Assembly (NCBI GenBank): GCA_015075545.1
Contig: JABTUC010000003.1
Location: 248,001 to 312,000 of the forward strand
Length of the DNA stretch: 64,000 nt
Reading direction: 5' to 3'
Source of the DNA: Ideonella sp.
GTDB lineage: Bacteria > Pseudomonadota > Gammaproteobacteria > Burkholderiales > Burkholderiaceae_C
Numbering within the stretch: position 1 is the stretch's first letter; every line of letters begins with the position of its first letter. Below the pieces are notes generated by a model. The model was not told the DNA's origin. It made no database searches and saw only the letters and a program-made list of their open reading frames with translations. The position numbers and the translations under genes were made by a program. This document shows positions 17,364 through 26,024 of the stretch, one piece after another.

Positions 17364-18128
17364 TCAGTTCCGCCAGCCCGGCTCCAGCCGATCGAGCCGG
17401 CGCAGCAGCGCCGGCCAGGCGAGCGCGCCGCCCGACCCGCGCGTGACCGCCTGCATCTGCGCCGGCGCGCGCTCGACGATCGCCTGCGGAATCGGCCGCA
17501 GCGGCGTGCCGCCGGCCATTGCGCGCACCTGGATCGTGCAGCTCGCCTCGAAGAAGTACATCGCGACGAAGGCGTCGGCAACCGTCGGACCGACTGTGAG
17601 CAGGCCGTGGTTGCGCAGCATCAGGAAGCGGCGGTCGCCGAGGTCGCGCACCAGCCGCGGTTTCTCGTCGTCCTCGAGCGCGACCCCTTCGTAGTCGTGG
17701 TAGGCGAGCGATGCCAGCACGAACATCGAGTGCTGCGACAGCGGCAGCAGCCCTCCCTCCTGCGCCGACACCGCCACGCCGTTGATGCTGTGCACGTGGA
17801 TCACGCAGGCCGCGTCCTCGCGCGCCGCGTGGATCGCGCTGTGAATCGTGAAACCGGCCGGATTGATGTCGTACGGGCTCGGCGCCACCTTGCGCCCTTC
17901 GAGGTCGATCTTCACCAGGCTCGCCGGCGTGATCTCGTCGAAGGTCATGCCGTACGGGTTGATCAGGAAGTGGTGCTCCGGCCCCGGCAGGCGCGCCGAG
18001 ATGTGGGTGAAGACGAGGTCGTCCCAGCCGTAGCGCGCCACCAGGCGATAGCACGCGGCGAGGTCGACGCGCTGCTGCCATTCGGCCTGCGACATGCCGG
18101 CGGGGGCGGGCGAGGGTTGACGATCCAT
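17364..18128 (-). CDS. class II aldolase/adducin family protein
   Basis: 254 residues. Zinc-binding class II aldolase fold like fuculose-phosphate aldolase. The metal ligands are visible as the H-x-H in CVIHVHSING and the late histidine in MLRNHGLLTVG, and HISARLPGPEHHFLINPYG is the usual N-terminal block. Relatives lacking a clear phosphate site are common in Burkholderiales, and their substrates are mostly unknown. ATG 18128 begins the conserved protein. It is divergent from a TetR gene with a TAGAC-TG-GTCTA operator (18174-18185) about 46 bp upstream of this start, so repression by that TetR protein is likely. Confidence 0.85.
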   Translation of the reverse strand: MDRQPSPAPAGMSQAEWQQRVDLAACYRLVARYGWDDLVFTHISARLPGPEHHFLINPYGMTFDEITPASLVKIDLEGRKVAPSPYDINPAGFTIHSAIHAAREDAACVIHVHSINGVAVSAQEGGLLPLSQHSMFVLASLAYHDYEGVALEDDEKPRLVRDLGDRRFLMLRNHGLLTVGPTVADAFVAMYFFEASCTIQVRAMAGGTPLRPIPQAIVERAPAQMQAVTRGSGGALAWPALLRRLDRLEPGWRN

Positions 18129-18173
18129 GATGGTTCCCGAACTGGCGCGACCGTGCGGATGGCGCATAATATA

Positions 18174-18185
18174 TAGACTGGTCTA
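18174..18185. promoter_or_regulatory. TetR-type operator TAGACTGGTCTA
   Basis: Inverted repeat TAGAC-TG-GTCTA in the 73-bp gap between the class II aldolase gene and the TetR gene. It lies next to AT-rich -10-like sequences (CATAAT at 18165-18170 on the plus strand, TATATT on the minus strand), which are rare in this GC-rich DNA. Binding here would block both divergent promoters. Confidence 0.6.
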
Positions 18186-18201
18186 GTTGGAGGTCAAGCC
18201 C

Positions 18202-18774
18202 GTGTCCAATCCTCCTGCCCCGCGCGGCGCCAGCCGCGAGCGCATGCTCGAGACCGCGATCGACCTGATGCGCGGCTTCGGCCTCAGCGGCGCCGGCATC
18301 AACGACCTGGTGCGCGAGAGCGGTGCGCCCAAGGGGTCCGTCTACCACTTCTTCCCCGGCGGCAAGCTGCAGATCGCCGAGGAGGCGCTCGCCGCCTACG
18401 GGCCGCGCGTGCGCGAGCTGATCGTCGAGGCCCTGGCCGGCGCAGAGGCGCCGCCGGAGAAGGTGCGCACGCTGTTTCGCGCCTTCGCGCGGCGGCTGCG
18501 CAGCGCGGACTTCTCGCGCAGCTGCATGGTCGGCACCGTCGGCCTCGACCTCGACGACTCGCTCGAGCCGCTGCGCCAGCGCCTGGCCTCCACGCTCGAC
18601 GGCTGGGCCGACGCGATCGCGGCGGCGTTCGACCTCGGCAGCACGCGGCGCACGCGCGCCTTCGCCGGTTTCGTGCTCACCGCGATCGAAGGTGCCTACG
18701 TGCGCGCGCGCGTCGAACGGTCGAGCACCCCGTTCACCGAGGCCGGCGAATGGCTCGCAACGCTGCTGGAGTGA
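18202..18774 (+). CDS. TetR/AcrR family transcriptional regulator
   Basis: 190 residues. The N-terminal helix-turn-helix is clear: RERMLETAIDLMRGFG, then GINDLVRESGAPKGSVYHFFPGG, where GSVYHFF is the typical recognition helix. The rest is an all-helical ligand domain. I chose GTG 18202 because GGAGG lies 8 nt upstream; a TTG five codons earlier is inside that ribosome binding site. It probably represses itself and the divergent aldolase gene through the TAGAC-TG-GTCTA site between them. The inducer is unknown. Confidence 0.9.
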   Translation: MSNPPAPRGASRERMLETAIDLMRGFGLSGAGINDLVRESGAPKGSVYHFFPGGKLQIAEEALAAYGPRVRELIVEALAGAEAPPEKVRTLFRAFARRLRSADFSRSCMVGTVGLDLDDSLEPLRQRLASTLDGWADAIAAAFDLGSTRRTRAFAGFVLTAIEGAYVRARVERSSTPFTEAGEWLATLLE

Positions 18775-18805
18775 CGCCGGCGTCCCGCGCGCCGCGCGTC
18801 GCGCT

Positions 18806-19018
18806 TCAGCTCTTCTTGCGCTGGCGCTCGCGCAGCACCGTGACGCTCTCGCCGGCAATGCCCCAGTGATCGGTGTCGACCTCGTCGATCACCACCATCG
18901 TGGTGGCCGGGTTCTTGTCGAGCACGCGCACCAGCAGATCGGTGACGCCGCGGATCAGCTCGGCCTTCTGTTCGCGCGTGGCGCCCTCGCGCGTGATCTT
19001 GATGTTGACGTAGGGCAT
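18806..19018 (-). CDS. 4-oxalocrotonate tautomerase family protein
   Basis: 70 residues. Small tautomerase-superfamily monomer that would assemble as a hexamer. The catalytic amino-terminal proline follows the initiator Met (M-P-Y-V-N-I-K-I). The later VVIDEVDTDHWGIAGE is the usual 4-OT family block. ATG 19018 has AAAGGT upstream. It lies 56 bp downstream of iorB on the same strand, so it may be the last gene of the iorA-iorB transcript and could act on the keto/enol forms of aryl-pyruvates (inference). Confidence 0.9.
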   Translation of the reverse strand: MPYVNIKITREGATREQKAELIRGVTDLLVRVLDKNPATTMVVIDEVDTDHWGIAGESVTVLRERQRKKS

Positions 19019-19074
19019 ATGACCTTTCGGGTTCGGGTTGGCGTGGCGATCGCCGGCAGCCGGCGCGCGCGAGG

Positions 19075-20676
19075 TCACCCCAGCGGGGTGCCCGTCTTCT
19101 TGCGCACGAAGCGGATCGGCGCCTCGCGCATCGGCCGCGCCGCTGCGCCGTGGCGCTGCAGCGTGGCGTCGAGCGTGGTGCCGCCCTCGTCGGTGAGCGC
19201 CGCGCCGCGCGCCTGCGCGATCGCCTGCGCGCGTGCGGCGGCATCGGCGAACGGCGTGCGCTCGGCGAGTTGCTCGACGATGTGCACCAGGTTGTCGCGG
19301 CCGCGCTGGTGCGTGCCGCCATAGCCCTTGATCAGCCGGCCGCACAGCGCCAGCTCGTGGCCGAGCCGCCAGTCGGCACTGCTCGCGCGCACCACGGTGT
19401 CGAGCCAGCGCTCGATCAGCGCCTGCTCGTCGGCATAGCGCAGGCCGCGCCGGCGCAACCAGCGCTGCGCGGCCAGCAGCCGCAGCATCGCCATGCCGAA
19501 CACCGTGTGGGTCGGCAGCTTGAGCGGCAGTGCCAGCGGCTCGTGGCCGCGCGCGCCGCGCCGCACATCCCAGGCCTGCAGCGCGCGCGCCCAGCGCGGC
19601 GGCAGCATGCCGGCGAACTCGGGCACGCCCGGCTTGAAGTGGTCGTACACCTTGACCACCTCGTGCTCGCCGGCGCCGACCTCGCGGCGCACGCGCGCCC
19701 AGCGCTGCCGATCGAGCTTCAGCTCGGCGACGCGCACGATGTCGTCGAACGCCATCCACAGCGCCAGCCAGCGCGCCGTTTCGCGCGTGGTGGCCCATCC
19801 GTGCGCGGCACCGGGGTCGCCGGCACGCTCGGCGTCGCGCACGCGCGCCAGGCGCTGCAGGTACAGCGCCGCGTAGGCCGCATCCTGGTACTGCAGCACG
19901 CGCGCATGGCCGAGCGCGAGCATCGCGTGCACCTCGCCCGGGAACGCCGCCGCCACCGCGGGCGGCAGCGCAGGCGGCGCGGCGGCGGCCTGCACCGCCT
20001 TGCCGTTGCCGACCACCTGCGCAACGTACGCCGTCTGCGCGCGCAGCGCCGCGACGCGTTCGTAGGCGAGCGCGAAGCCGCGCTGGCTCGCCGCCGCCGC
20101 GCGTCCGCCGCTGCCGATCACCGCCTCGTAGTGCTCGCGCGCGAACGGCAGCACGCCGCCGGCGGCGATGGCGCCGAGCATCACCGCGCTCACGATGGTG
20201 CCCGCCTCGCGCGCCAGCGCGCCGAAGTCGAGCACGTGCAGTTCGCGGCTGTGCGCGCGCAGCAGCGCCAGCAGCGCCGCCGAATCGACGCGGCCGTCGC
20301 CCATCGGCATGCGCTCGGCATTGGTCAGCGCGCGCGCGCTGGAGGCGAGCACCGTCGTGCGCGCGGCGTCGGGCAGGCCGAGGGTGGTCTGGCGTGCCGC
20401 CTCGAGCAGCTCGGAGCACACCAGCGCGTCGAGGCCGCCGGGCACCGGCACCAGCCCGAACACCGGCCGCCGGCCGCCGAGGCTGGCGATCGGTTGCGGG
20501 AACACCTCGAGGTAGTAGGTGGTGGCGCCGGTACGCTGCGCGACGCCCGGGATCGACGTGCTCTGCGCGGCGTAGCCCGCGCGCGTGGCGGTGTCGACCA
20601 GCCACTGCGCGAGCACGCCGCCGCCCTCGCCGCCGAGCGCGCACACCAACAGCGTGATCGGTCGCTGAACGCTCAC
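19075..20676 (-). CDS. iorB: indolepyruvate oxidoreductase beta subunit (extended)
   Basis: 533 residues. The N-terminal 200 or so (LLVCALGGEGGGVLAQWL, then SIPGVAQRTGATTYYLE) form the gamma-type domain of 2-oxoacid oxidoreductases. This is followed by a long helical extension of about 300 residues not present in the short archaeal IorB and found in proteobacterial versions. With IorA it should decarboxylate aryl-pyruvates (indole-, phenyl- or hydroxyphenylpyruvate) to aryl-acetyl-CoA, reducing an electron carrier. The start GTG 20676 overlaps the iorA stop by 4 nt (GTGA), indicating coupled translation. Confidence 0.88.
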   Translation of the reverse strand: MSVQRPITLLVCALGGEGGGVLAQWLVDTATRAGYAAQSTSIPGVAQRTGATTYYLEVFPQPIASLGGRRPVFGLVPVPGGLDALVCSELLEAARQTTLGLPDAARTTVLASSARALTNAERMPMGDGRVDSAALLALLRAHSRELHVLDFGALAREAGTIVSAVMLGAIAAGGVLPFAREHYEAVIGSGGRAAAASQRGFALAYERVAALRAQTAYVAQVVGNGKAVQAAAAPPALPPAVAAAFPGEVHAMLALGHARVLQYQDAAYAALYLQRLARVRDAERAGDPGAAHGWATTRETARWLALWMAFDDIVRVAELKLDRQRWARVRREVGAGEHEVVKVYDHFKPGVPEFAGMLPPRWARALQAWDVRRGARGHEPLALPLKLPTHTVFGMAMLRLLAAQRWLRRRGLRYADEQALIERWLDTVVRASSADWRLGHELALCGRLIKGYGGTHQRGRDNLVHIVEQLAERTPFADAAARAQAIAQARGAALTDEGGTTLDATLQRHGAAARPMREAPIRFVRKKTGTPLG

Positions 20677-22835
20677 GATGCCGACGCCGGTGTCAGCAGG
20701 CGGCGCATCGCGCCCCGCCACCCGGCCGCGGCACGCTCGTGCCAGCGCGGGTTGGTCACCACCTCGGCGCGGTAGAAGCTCGGGCACAGCGTGGCCGCGT
20801 GCGCGTTGGCGCCGCACAGCCCGCAGCCGACGCAGCCGTCGATCACGGTGGCCACCGGGTCGACGCGCAGCGGGTCGGGGTTGTCCTTCAGCGTCAGCGT
20901 CGGGCAGCCCGACAGGCGGATGCACGCATGGTCGCCGTTGCAGACGTCCTCGTCGACGCCGTACTTGACGCGCACCACGCGCTTGCCCCGCTGCAGCAGC
21001 GAGGCGATCCACGGCCGCAGCCGGCGCTGCCGCTCGAGCTGGCACTCGCCCTCGGCGACGATCACCTTCAGGCCGTTGAAGTCGCTGGTCAGCGCCTCGG
21101 TCAGCGTGCGCCGCATCGTCTCGACCTCGTAGGTGTAGACGGTGCGCAGCCACTTCACGCCCAGCCCGCCGAGCGTGCGCTCGATCGTGGTGTTCTTGTC
21201 GACCAGGCTCGCGCGCGGGTCGGGCGCGGCGGCCTTGGTCTCTTCGCTCGGGGTCGAGATGATCTCCTGCGTGCCGGTGGCCGAGGTATAGCCGTTCTTG
21301 AAGATCAGCAGCACCGCGTCGTCGCCATTGAACAGCGCGCTCTGCACGCCGGTGAGCAGGCCGTTGTGCCAGAAGCCGCCGTCGCCGACGATCGCCAGCG
21401 TGCGCCGCGCCATCACCGGCGACACGCCGGCGCGGCTGGCCAGGCTCATGCCGTAGCCGAGGATCGAGTGGCCGAAGCCGAACGGCTCGAAGGTGCCGAA
21501 CGAGTGGCAGCCGATGTCGGCCGCGATGTGCACGCGCCCCACCTCGGCCTGCGCCAGCTTGAGCGCCGCGAACACCGGCCGCTCGGGGCAGCCGATGCAG
21601 AAGCTCGGCGGCCGCGGCGGCAGCGGCGCGGCCAGCGCCTTGGCCGCGGCCTCGCGCCGCGCGCCGATGCCGTCGAGCCACGCCTGCGCGTCGGCCACCG
21701 AGTGCCCGGGGAGATAGCGTTGCACGAACTGCACCAGCGCGCGGGCCATCACCTCGACCGAGTACTCGCCGCCCGAGGGCAGCAGATCCTTGCCGTGCAG
21801 CGGCGTCTGCAGATCGCGCCGGCGCAGCAGCGTGGCCAGCTCCTGCTCGATGAACTCGGGCTGGCCCTCCTCGAACAGCAGCACCGCGCGCTTGCCGGCG
21901 CAGAACTGCGCCAGCTCGTCGGGCACCAGCGGGTAGGTGACGTTGAGCACCAGCACCGGGATGTCGACGTCGCCGAAGGCATCGGCCAGCCCGAGGCGCT
22001 GCAGCGCGCCGACCAGGCCGTGCGCGAGCCCGCCCTGCACGATGAGCCCGAGGTCGCCGTGCGCGCCGGGCCAGTGCTCGTTGAGCTGGTGCTCGGCGAT
22101 GTAGCGCCGCGCCGCCGGGATGCGCTGCTCGCTCTTGAGCTTCTCGTGGCTGAAGGTGACCGGCGGGTGCGACAGCCGCATGTAGTCGAACGCGGCCGGC
22201 TCCTCCTGCAGCGCGCGCGTCGAGAGCTTGGGCGCGACGTTGTCCTTGCACTCGAAGTTGCCGCGCACGTGGCAGGCGCGGATGCGCAGCTCGAGGATCG
22301 CCGGCATGTTCGACGCCTCGGACATCGCGAACGCATGCTCGACCATCTCGACCATGCGAGCGAGGTCGGGCCGCGGGTCGACCAGCAGCATCGTGCTCTT
22401 CAGCGCGAAGGCGTGCGTGCGCTCCTGGATCACCGAAGCGCCTTCGCCGTAGTCTTCGCCGACGACGATCAGCGCGCCGCCGGTGACGCCCGGCGAAGCG
22501 AGGTTGGACAGCGCGTCGCTGGCGACGTTGGTGCCGACGATCGACTTCCAGGTCACCGCGCCGCGCAGTGGGTAGTGGATCGACGCGCCGAGCATCGCGG
22601 CGGCCGACGCCTCGTTGGAGCACGCCTCGACATGCACGCCGAGTTCGTCGAGGTACGGGCGCGCCTGCACCATCACGTCGAGTAGGTGCGACACCGGCGC
22701 GCCCTGGTAGCCGCCGACGTACGACACGCCCGACTGAAGCAGCGCCTTGGTCACCGCGAGGATGCCCTCGCCGTGGAACGTGGCGCCCGACCCCAACCGC
22801 AGGCGCTCGACTTCTTGCGTGAACTGGACTTCCAT
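20673..22835 (-). CDS. iorA: indolepyruvate oxidoreductase alpha subunit
   Basis: 720 residues. Order of domains: pyrimidine-binding domain with the conserved ACSNEASAAAMLGAS region, a central domain, then the diphosphate-binding domain with GDGGFWHNG (residues about 490-500) after FCIGCPERP. A ferredoxin-like C-terminus follows, with cysteines in VCNGDHACIRLSGCP and CVGCGLCGANAHAATLCP. The second group (C-x2-C-x2-C-x8-C) is spaced more loosely than a standard 4Fe-4S motif. Partner of IorB; probable role in catabolism of aromatic amino acids through transaminated aryl-pyruvates, alongside the nearby homogentisate genes. ATG 22835 begins the conserved protein but no strong ribosome binding site is seen. 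Divergent from the FadJ-like gene. Confidence 0.92.
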   Translation of the reverse strand: MEVQFTQEVERLRLGSGATFHGEGILAVTKALLQSGVSYVGGYQGAPVSHLLDVMVQARPYLDELGVHVEACSNEASAAAMLGASIHYPLRGAVTWKSIVGTNVASDALSNLASPGVTGGALIVVGEDYGEGASVIQERTHAFALKSTMLLVDPRPDLARMVEMVEHAFAMSEASNMPAILELRIRACHVRGNFECKDNVAPKLSTRALQEEPAAFDYMRLSHPPVTFSHEKLKSEQRIPAARRYIAEHQLNEHWPGAHGDLGLIVQGGLAHGLVGALQRLGLADAFGDVDIPVLVLNVTYPLVPDELAQFCAGKRAVLLFEEGQPEFIEQELATLLRRRDLQTPLHGKDLLPSGGEYSVEVMARALVQFVQRYLPGHSVADAQAWLDGIGARREAAAKALAAPLPPRPPSFCIGCPERPVFAALKLAQAEVGRVHIAADIGCHSFGTFEPFGFGHSILGYGMSLASRAGVSPVMARRTLAIVGDGGFWHNGLLTGVQSALFNGDDAVLLIFKNGYTSATGTQEIISTPSEETKAAAPDPRASLVDKNTTIERTLGGLGVKWLRTVYTYEVETMRRTLTEALTSDFNGLKVIVAEGECQLERQRRLRPWIASLLQRGKRVVRVKYGVDEDVCNGDHACIRLSGCPTLTLKDNPDPLRVDPVATVIDGCVGCGLCGANAHAATLCPSFYRAEVVTNPRWHERAAAGWRGAMRRLLTPASAS

Positions 22836-23079
22836 CTGAGGATTGATCCGCGGCCGTCCCACGGCGGCCTTCGTCCGGCCACCCGGCCGAGGGCGCGCAT
22901 TCTCGCGCGGCGGCCGATTGTGCCCCGCGGCCGGCGACACGGCCGGCGATGCCTCGCAAGACAGTGATCGCCGTACGGTATCGGCGCCGGCGCGGCGCCG
23001 ATCACCAGCGCGGATCACCGCGTGCGATGCACCGCGTGCGATGCGCCGCGCACCGAGGTGCCATCGCATAATCGCCCGC

Positions 23080-25164
23080 ATGAGCACGCACTACGAAACC
23101 CGCGGCGCGCAGGCGCTGATCCGGCTCGATCATCCCCCGGTCAACGGCCTGGGCGCCGCGCTGCGCGCCGATCTGCTGCGCTCGCTCGACCGCGCGCTGG
23201 CCGATGCGCAGGTGACGGCGATCGTCGTCACCGGCAGCGAGCGCGCGTTCTCCGGCGGCGCCGACGTCAAGGAGTTCAACACGCCCAACGCGCTGCGCGA
23301 GCCGCGGCTGCCGGCATTGATCGCGGCGTTCGAGGCTTCGCCCAAGCCGGTGATCGCGGCGATCGCCGGCGTCTGCATGGGCGGCGGGCTCGAACTCGCG
23401 CTCGGCGCGCACTACCGCGTGGCCAAGGCCGACGCGCAGATCGCGCTGCCCGAGGTCAAGCTCGGCCTGCTGCCCGGCGCCGGCGGCACGCAGCGGCTGC
23501 CGCGCGCGGTGGGCCTCGAGACGGCGCTGAACATGATCGCCTCGGGCGCCACGATGCCGGCTGCCAAGTTGAAGGGCACGGCGCTGTTCGACGAGGTGGT
23601 CGACGGCGACCCGGTGGCCGCCGCGCTCGCGCTGGCGGCCAAGGTGGTGGCCGACAAGCTGCCGCGCAAGCGCCTGCGCGACGCCAAGGTGAGCGACGCG
23701 CAGGCCGAGGCCTTCTTGCAGTTCGCGCGCAACACGGTGGGCGCGGCGTCGAAGCACTTCCCGGCGCCGCTGCGCTGTGTCGAGGCCGTGGGCTGGTCGG
23801 TCAGCAAGCCGTTCGACGAGGCGCTGCGGCTCGAACGCGAGGCGTTCCTGACGCTGATGGCCACGCCGCAGTCGCGCGCGCTGCGCCACATCTTCGCCGC
23901 CGAGCGCGCGGCCGCCAAGATCGACGGCGTGCCCGAGGGCACGCCGCTGCGGCCGATCGCCAAGGTGGGCATCGTCGGCGCCGGCACGATGGGCGGCGGC
24001 ATCGCGATGAACTTCGCCAACGCCGGCATCGCGGTGGCGCTGCTCGAGACCAAGCAGGAGGCGCTCGACAAGGGCGTGGCCACGATCCGCCGCAACTACG
24101 ACAACAGCGCCAAGAAGGGCCGCCTCAGCGAGGCGCAGGTGGCCGAGCGCATGGCGCTGATCGCGCCCACCCTCGGCTACGACGCGATGCGCGACGCCGA
24201 CCTCGTGATCGAGGCGGTGTTCGAGGACATCGCGGTCAAGCAGCAGGTGTTCAAGACGCTCGACGAGGTGTGCAAGCCCGGCGCCATCCTGGCCTCGAAC
24301 ACGTCGGCGTTGAACCTGAACACGATCGCCGGCTTCACCAAGCGGCCGCGCGACGTGATCGGCCTGCACTTCTTCAGCCCGGCCAACGTGATGCGGCTGC
24401 TCGAGATCGTGCGCGGCGAGCAGACCGCGCCCGACGTGCTCGCCACCTGCATGGCGATTGCGAAGAAGATCAAGAAGATCGGCGTCGTCTCCGGCGTCTG
24501 CGACGGCTTCATCGGCAACCGCATGCTCGCGCGCTACGGCGCGGCGGCCAACGGCCTGCTGCTGCAAGGCGCGCTGCCGCAGCAGGTCGACAAGGCGCTC
24601 GAGGCGTTCGGCTTCGCGATGGGGCCGTTTCGCGTCGGCGACCTCGCGGGGCTCGACATCGGGTGGGCCGGCCGCAAGCGGCGCGCCGCCGAGAACCCGG
24701 CGGCGGCGCAGCGCGTGGTGGCCGACGCCCTCTGCGAACAGGGCCGCTTCGGGCAGAAGACCGGCGCCGGCTGGTACCGCTACGAGCCGGGCGCTCGCGA
24801 CCCCATCCCCGACCCGCTGGTGACCGCGATCATCGAGTCGTTCCGCAACGAGCGCGGCATCGCCGCGCGCCATGTGGGCGACGACGAGGTGGTCGAGCGC
24901 TGCGTGTTCGCGCTCGTCAACGAAGGCGCCCGCATCCTCGACGAGAAGATCGCCGCGCGCGCCAGCGACATCGACCTCGTCTACCTCAACGGCTACGGCT
25001 TCCCGCAGCACCGCGGCGGGCCGATGCTGCACGCCGACATCGTGGGCCTGCCCAACGTCGTGCGCGCACTGCAGCGCTTCGCCGCCGAACCCGGCGCCGA
25101 GGCGTGGTGGCAGCCGGCGCCGCTGCTGCAGCAGCTCGCCGACGACGGCAAGACGTTCAACTGA
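23080..25164 (+). CDS. bifunctional enoyl-CoA hydratase/3-hydroxyacyl-CoA dehydrogenase (FadJ-like)
   Basis: 694 residues. The N-terminal crotonase domain shows SGGADVKEF (oxyanion hole) and PEVKLGLLPGAGGTQRLPR. The NAD-binding dehydrogenase domain starts at KVGIVGAGTMGGGIAMNF (about residue 300), with the catalytic His in GLHFFSPANVM, and is followed by two C-terminal 3HCDH domains. It carries out hydration and oxidation of trans-2-enoyl-CoA in beta-oxidation. No thiolase gene is adjacent, so it may act on aryl-acyl-CoA or other special substrates linked to the divergent iorA-iorB operon (inference). ATG 23080 was chosen because the alignable sequence begins within ten residues. Confidence 0.92.
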   Translation: MSTHYETRGAQALIRLDHPPVNGLGAALRADLLRSLDRALADAQVTAIVVTGSERAFSGGADVKEFNTPNALREPRLPALIAAFEASPKPVIAAIAGVCMGGGLELALGAHYRVAKADAQIALPEVKLGLLPGAGGTQRLPRAVGLETALNMIASGATMPAAKLKGTALFDEVVDGDPVAAALALAAKVVADKLPRKRLRDAKVSDAQAEAFLQFARNTVGAASKHFPAPLRCVEAVGWSVSKPFDEALRLEREAFLTLMATPQSRALRHIFAAERAAAKIDGVPEGTPLRPIAKVGIVGAGTMGGGIAMNFANAGIAVALLETKQEALDKGVATIRRNYDNSAKKGRLSEAQVAERMALIAPTLGYDAMRDADLVIEAVFEDIAVKQQVFKTLDEVCKPGAILASNTSALNLNTIAGFTKRPRDVIGLHFFSPANVMRLLEIVRGEQTAPDVLATCMAIAKKIKKIGVVSGVCDGFIGNRMLARYGAAANGLLLQGALPQQVDKALEAFGFAMGPFRVGDLAGLDIGWAGRKRRAAENPAAAQRVVADALCEQGRFGQKTGAGWYRYEPGARDPIPDPLVTAIIESFRNERGIAARHVGDDEVVERCVFALVNEGARILDEKIAARASDIDLVYLNGYGFPQHRGGPMLHADIVGLPNVVRALQRFAAEPGAEAWWQPAPLLQQLADDGKTFN

Positions 25165-25246
25165 CGGATCACAGAGAACGGCGCTTCGGGTTCGGCCGCC
25201 CTCGAGTCATGTGGCTCTGCCGCTTGACTCAACCCCCTCGGGGGGC

Positions 25247-25266
25247 AGGCCGGGCTGGCCCGGCCT
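25247..25266. terminator. hairpin between convergent genes
   Basis: AGGCCGGGC-TG-GCCCGGCCT, a perfect 9-bp stem with a 2-base loop. It is preceded by CCCCCTCGGGGGG (about 25233-25245), another short stem. It lies between the FadJ-like gene and the convergent PIN toxin gene, so it may end transcription from both sides. There is no T tract. The flanking stretch has the look of a dispersed intergenic repeat of Burkholderiales (recalled, not verified). Confidence 0.45.
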
Positions 25267-25275
25267 TGGAGGTGC

Positions 25276-25701
25276 TCAGGCGGGCCGCGCGAATTCCGCC
25301 AGTCGCAGCACACGACCCTCGCTGCGCGCTCGGTGGAAGTAGCGGTCGTCGGCGGTCACCAGGGTTGCGGCGGCCTCCAGTGCGATCGCGTGATACAGGG
25401 TGTCGAACACGTGCTGGCGATGCCGGATCGCGAGCGCCAGCGCACGCGCGTACACCGCGGCATCTTCGACGACCTGCATCTCGATGTCGAGCAGGTCATT
25501 CAGGTTGGCGCGCGCGGCCTGCGGCAGTTCGCGCGCCAGCACGGCCGCGACTTCGGCCACGAAATGCGGCGGCTGCAGCAGTTCGACATCGCCGGACCGT
25601 ACGCCATCGAGCAGATCGAGCGCCGCCTCGGTGTCGCCTTCGCTGCCGCGATCGCGGAAGAACCATTTCAGCGCGACGCTGGCGTCGGCGACCACCCTCA
25701 A
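25276..25701 (-). CDS. PIN domain toxin (VapC-like)
   Basis: 141 residues. PIN-fold ribonuclease with the acidic residues expected for metal binding: D6 in VVADASVALKWF, a glutamate in HFVAEVAAVL, D100 in HVFDTLYHAIA and the D pair in LVTADDRYF. VapC toxins cleave tRNA or rRNA when freed from the antitoxin. The start is TTG 25701, overlapping the antitoxin stop by 4 nt (TTGA). It forms a two-gene toxin-antitoxin module with the upstream ribbon-helix-helix gene. Confidence 0.88.
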   Translation of the reverse strand: MRVVADASVALKWFFRDRGSEGDTEAALDLLDGVRSGDVELLQPPHFVAEVAAVLARELPQAARANLNDLLDIEMQVVEDAAVYARALALAIRHRQHVFDTLYHAIALEAAATLVTADDRYFHRARSEGRVLRLAEFARPA

Positions 25702-25931
25702 GGCCGGCCCTTCTCGCGCGCCGCCTGAAGCCGCTGGGTCGAGCGCAGCGGCGCGGCGGCGCGCCTGCGCACGATGCGGTCGATCGCCGATCGGCTGCGT
25801 TGCCGCTGCGCCACCCGCTCGACCGCCTCGCGCATCAGTTCGGCGATGACGGCGCTCTTGTTCTGGCCCGCGAAGGCCTCGTTGAAGGCCTGCTTGATCT
25901 CATCGGGGATGCTGAAGTTGACGGTGCCCAT
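25698..25931 (-). CDS. ribbon-helix-helix antitoxin
   Basis: 77 residues. The N-terminal strand TVNFSIPDEIKQAFNEAF followed by SAVIAELMREAVER matches the ribbon-helix-helix DNA-binding fold. The Arg-rich C-terminal half would wrap the PIN toxin. First gene of the module, overlapping the toxin gene, so it probably represses its own promoter with the toxin as co-repressor, as is usual for VapB-type antitoxins. ATG 25931 is the only sensible start before the fold. Confidence 0.82.
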   Translation of the reverse strand: MGTVNFSIPDEIKQAFNEAFAGQNKSAVIAELMREAVERVAQRQRSRSAIDRIVRRRAAAPLRSTQRLQAAREKGRP

Positions 25932-26024
25932 GGAAACGCCCGATTGTGGAAAACTTCGACAACGCCATCGTAGCAGGGCTCGCGTGCCGCCGAGCCACAG
26001 GCCCGAGAGCCCGAAAGGAACCCG

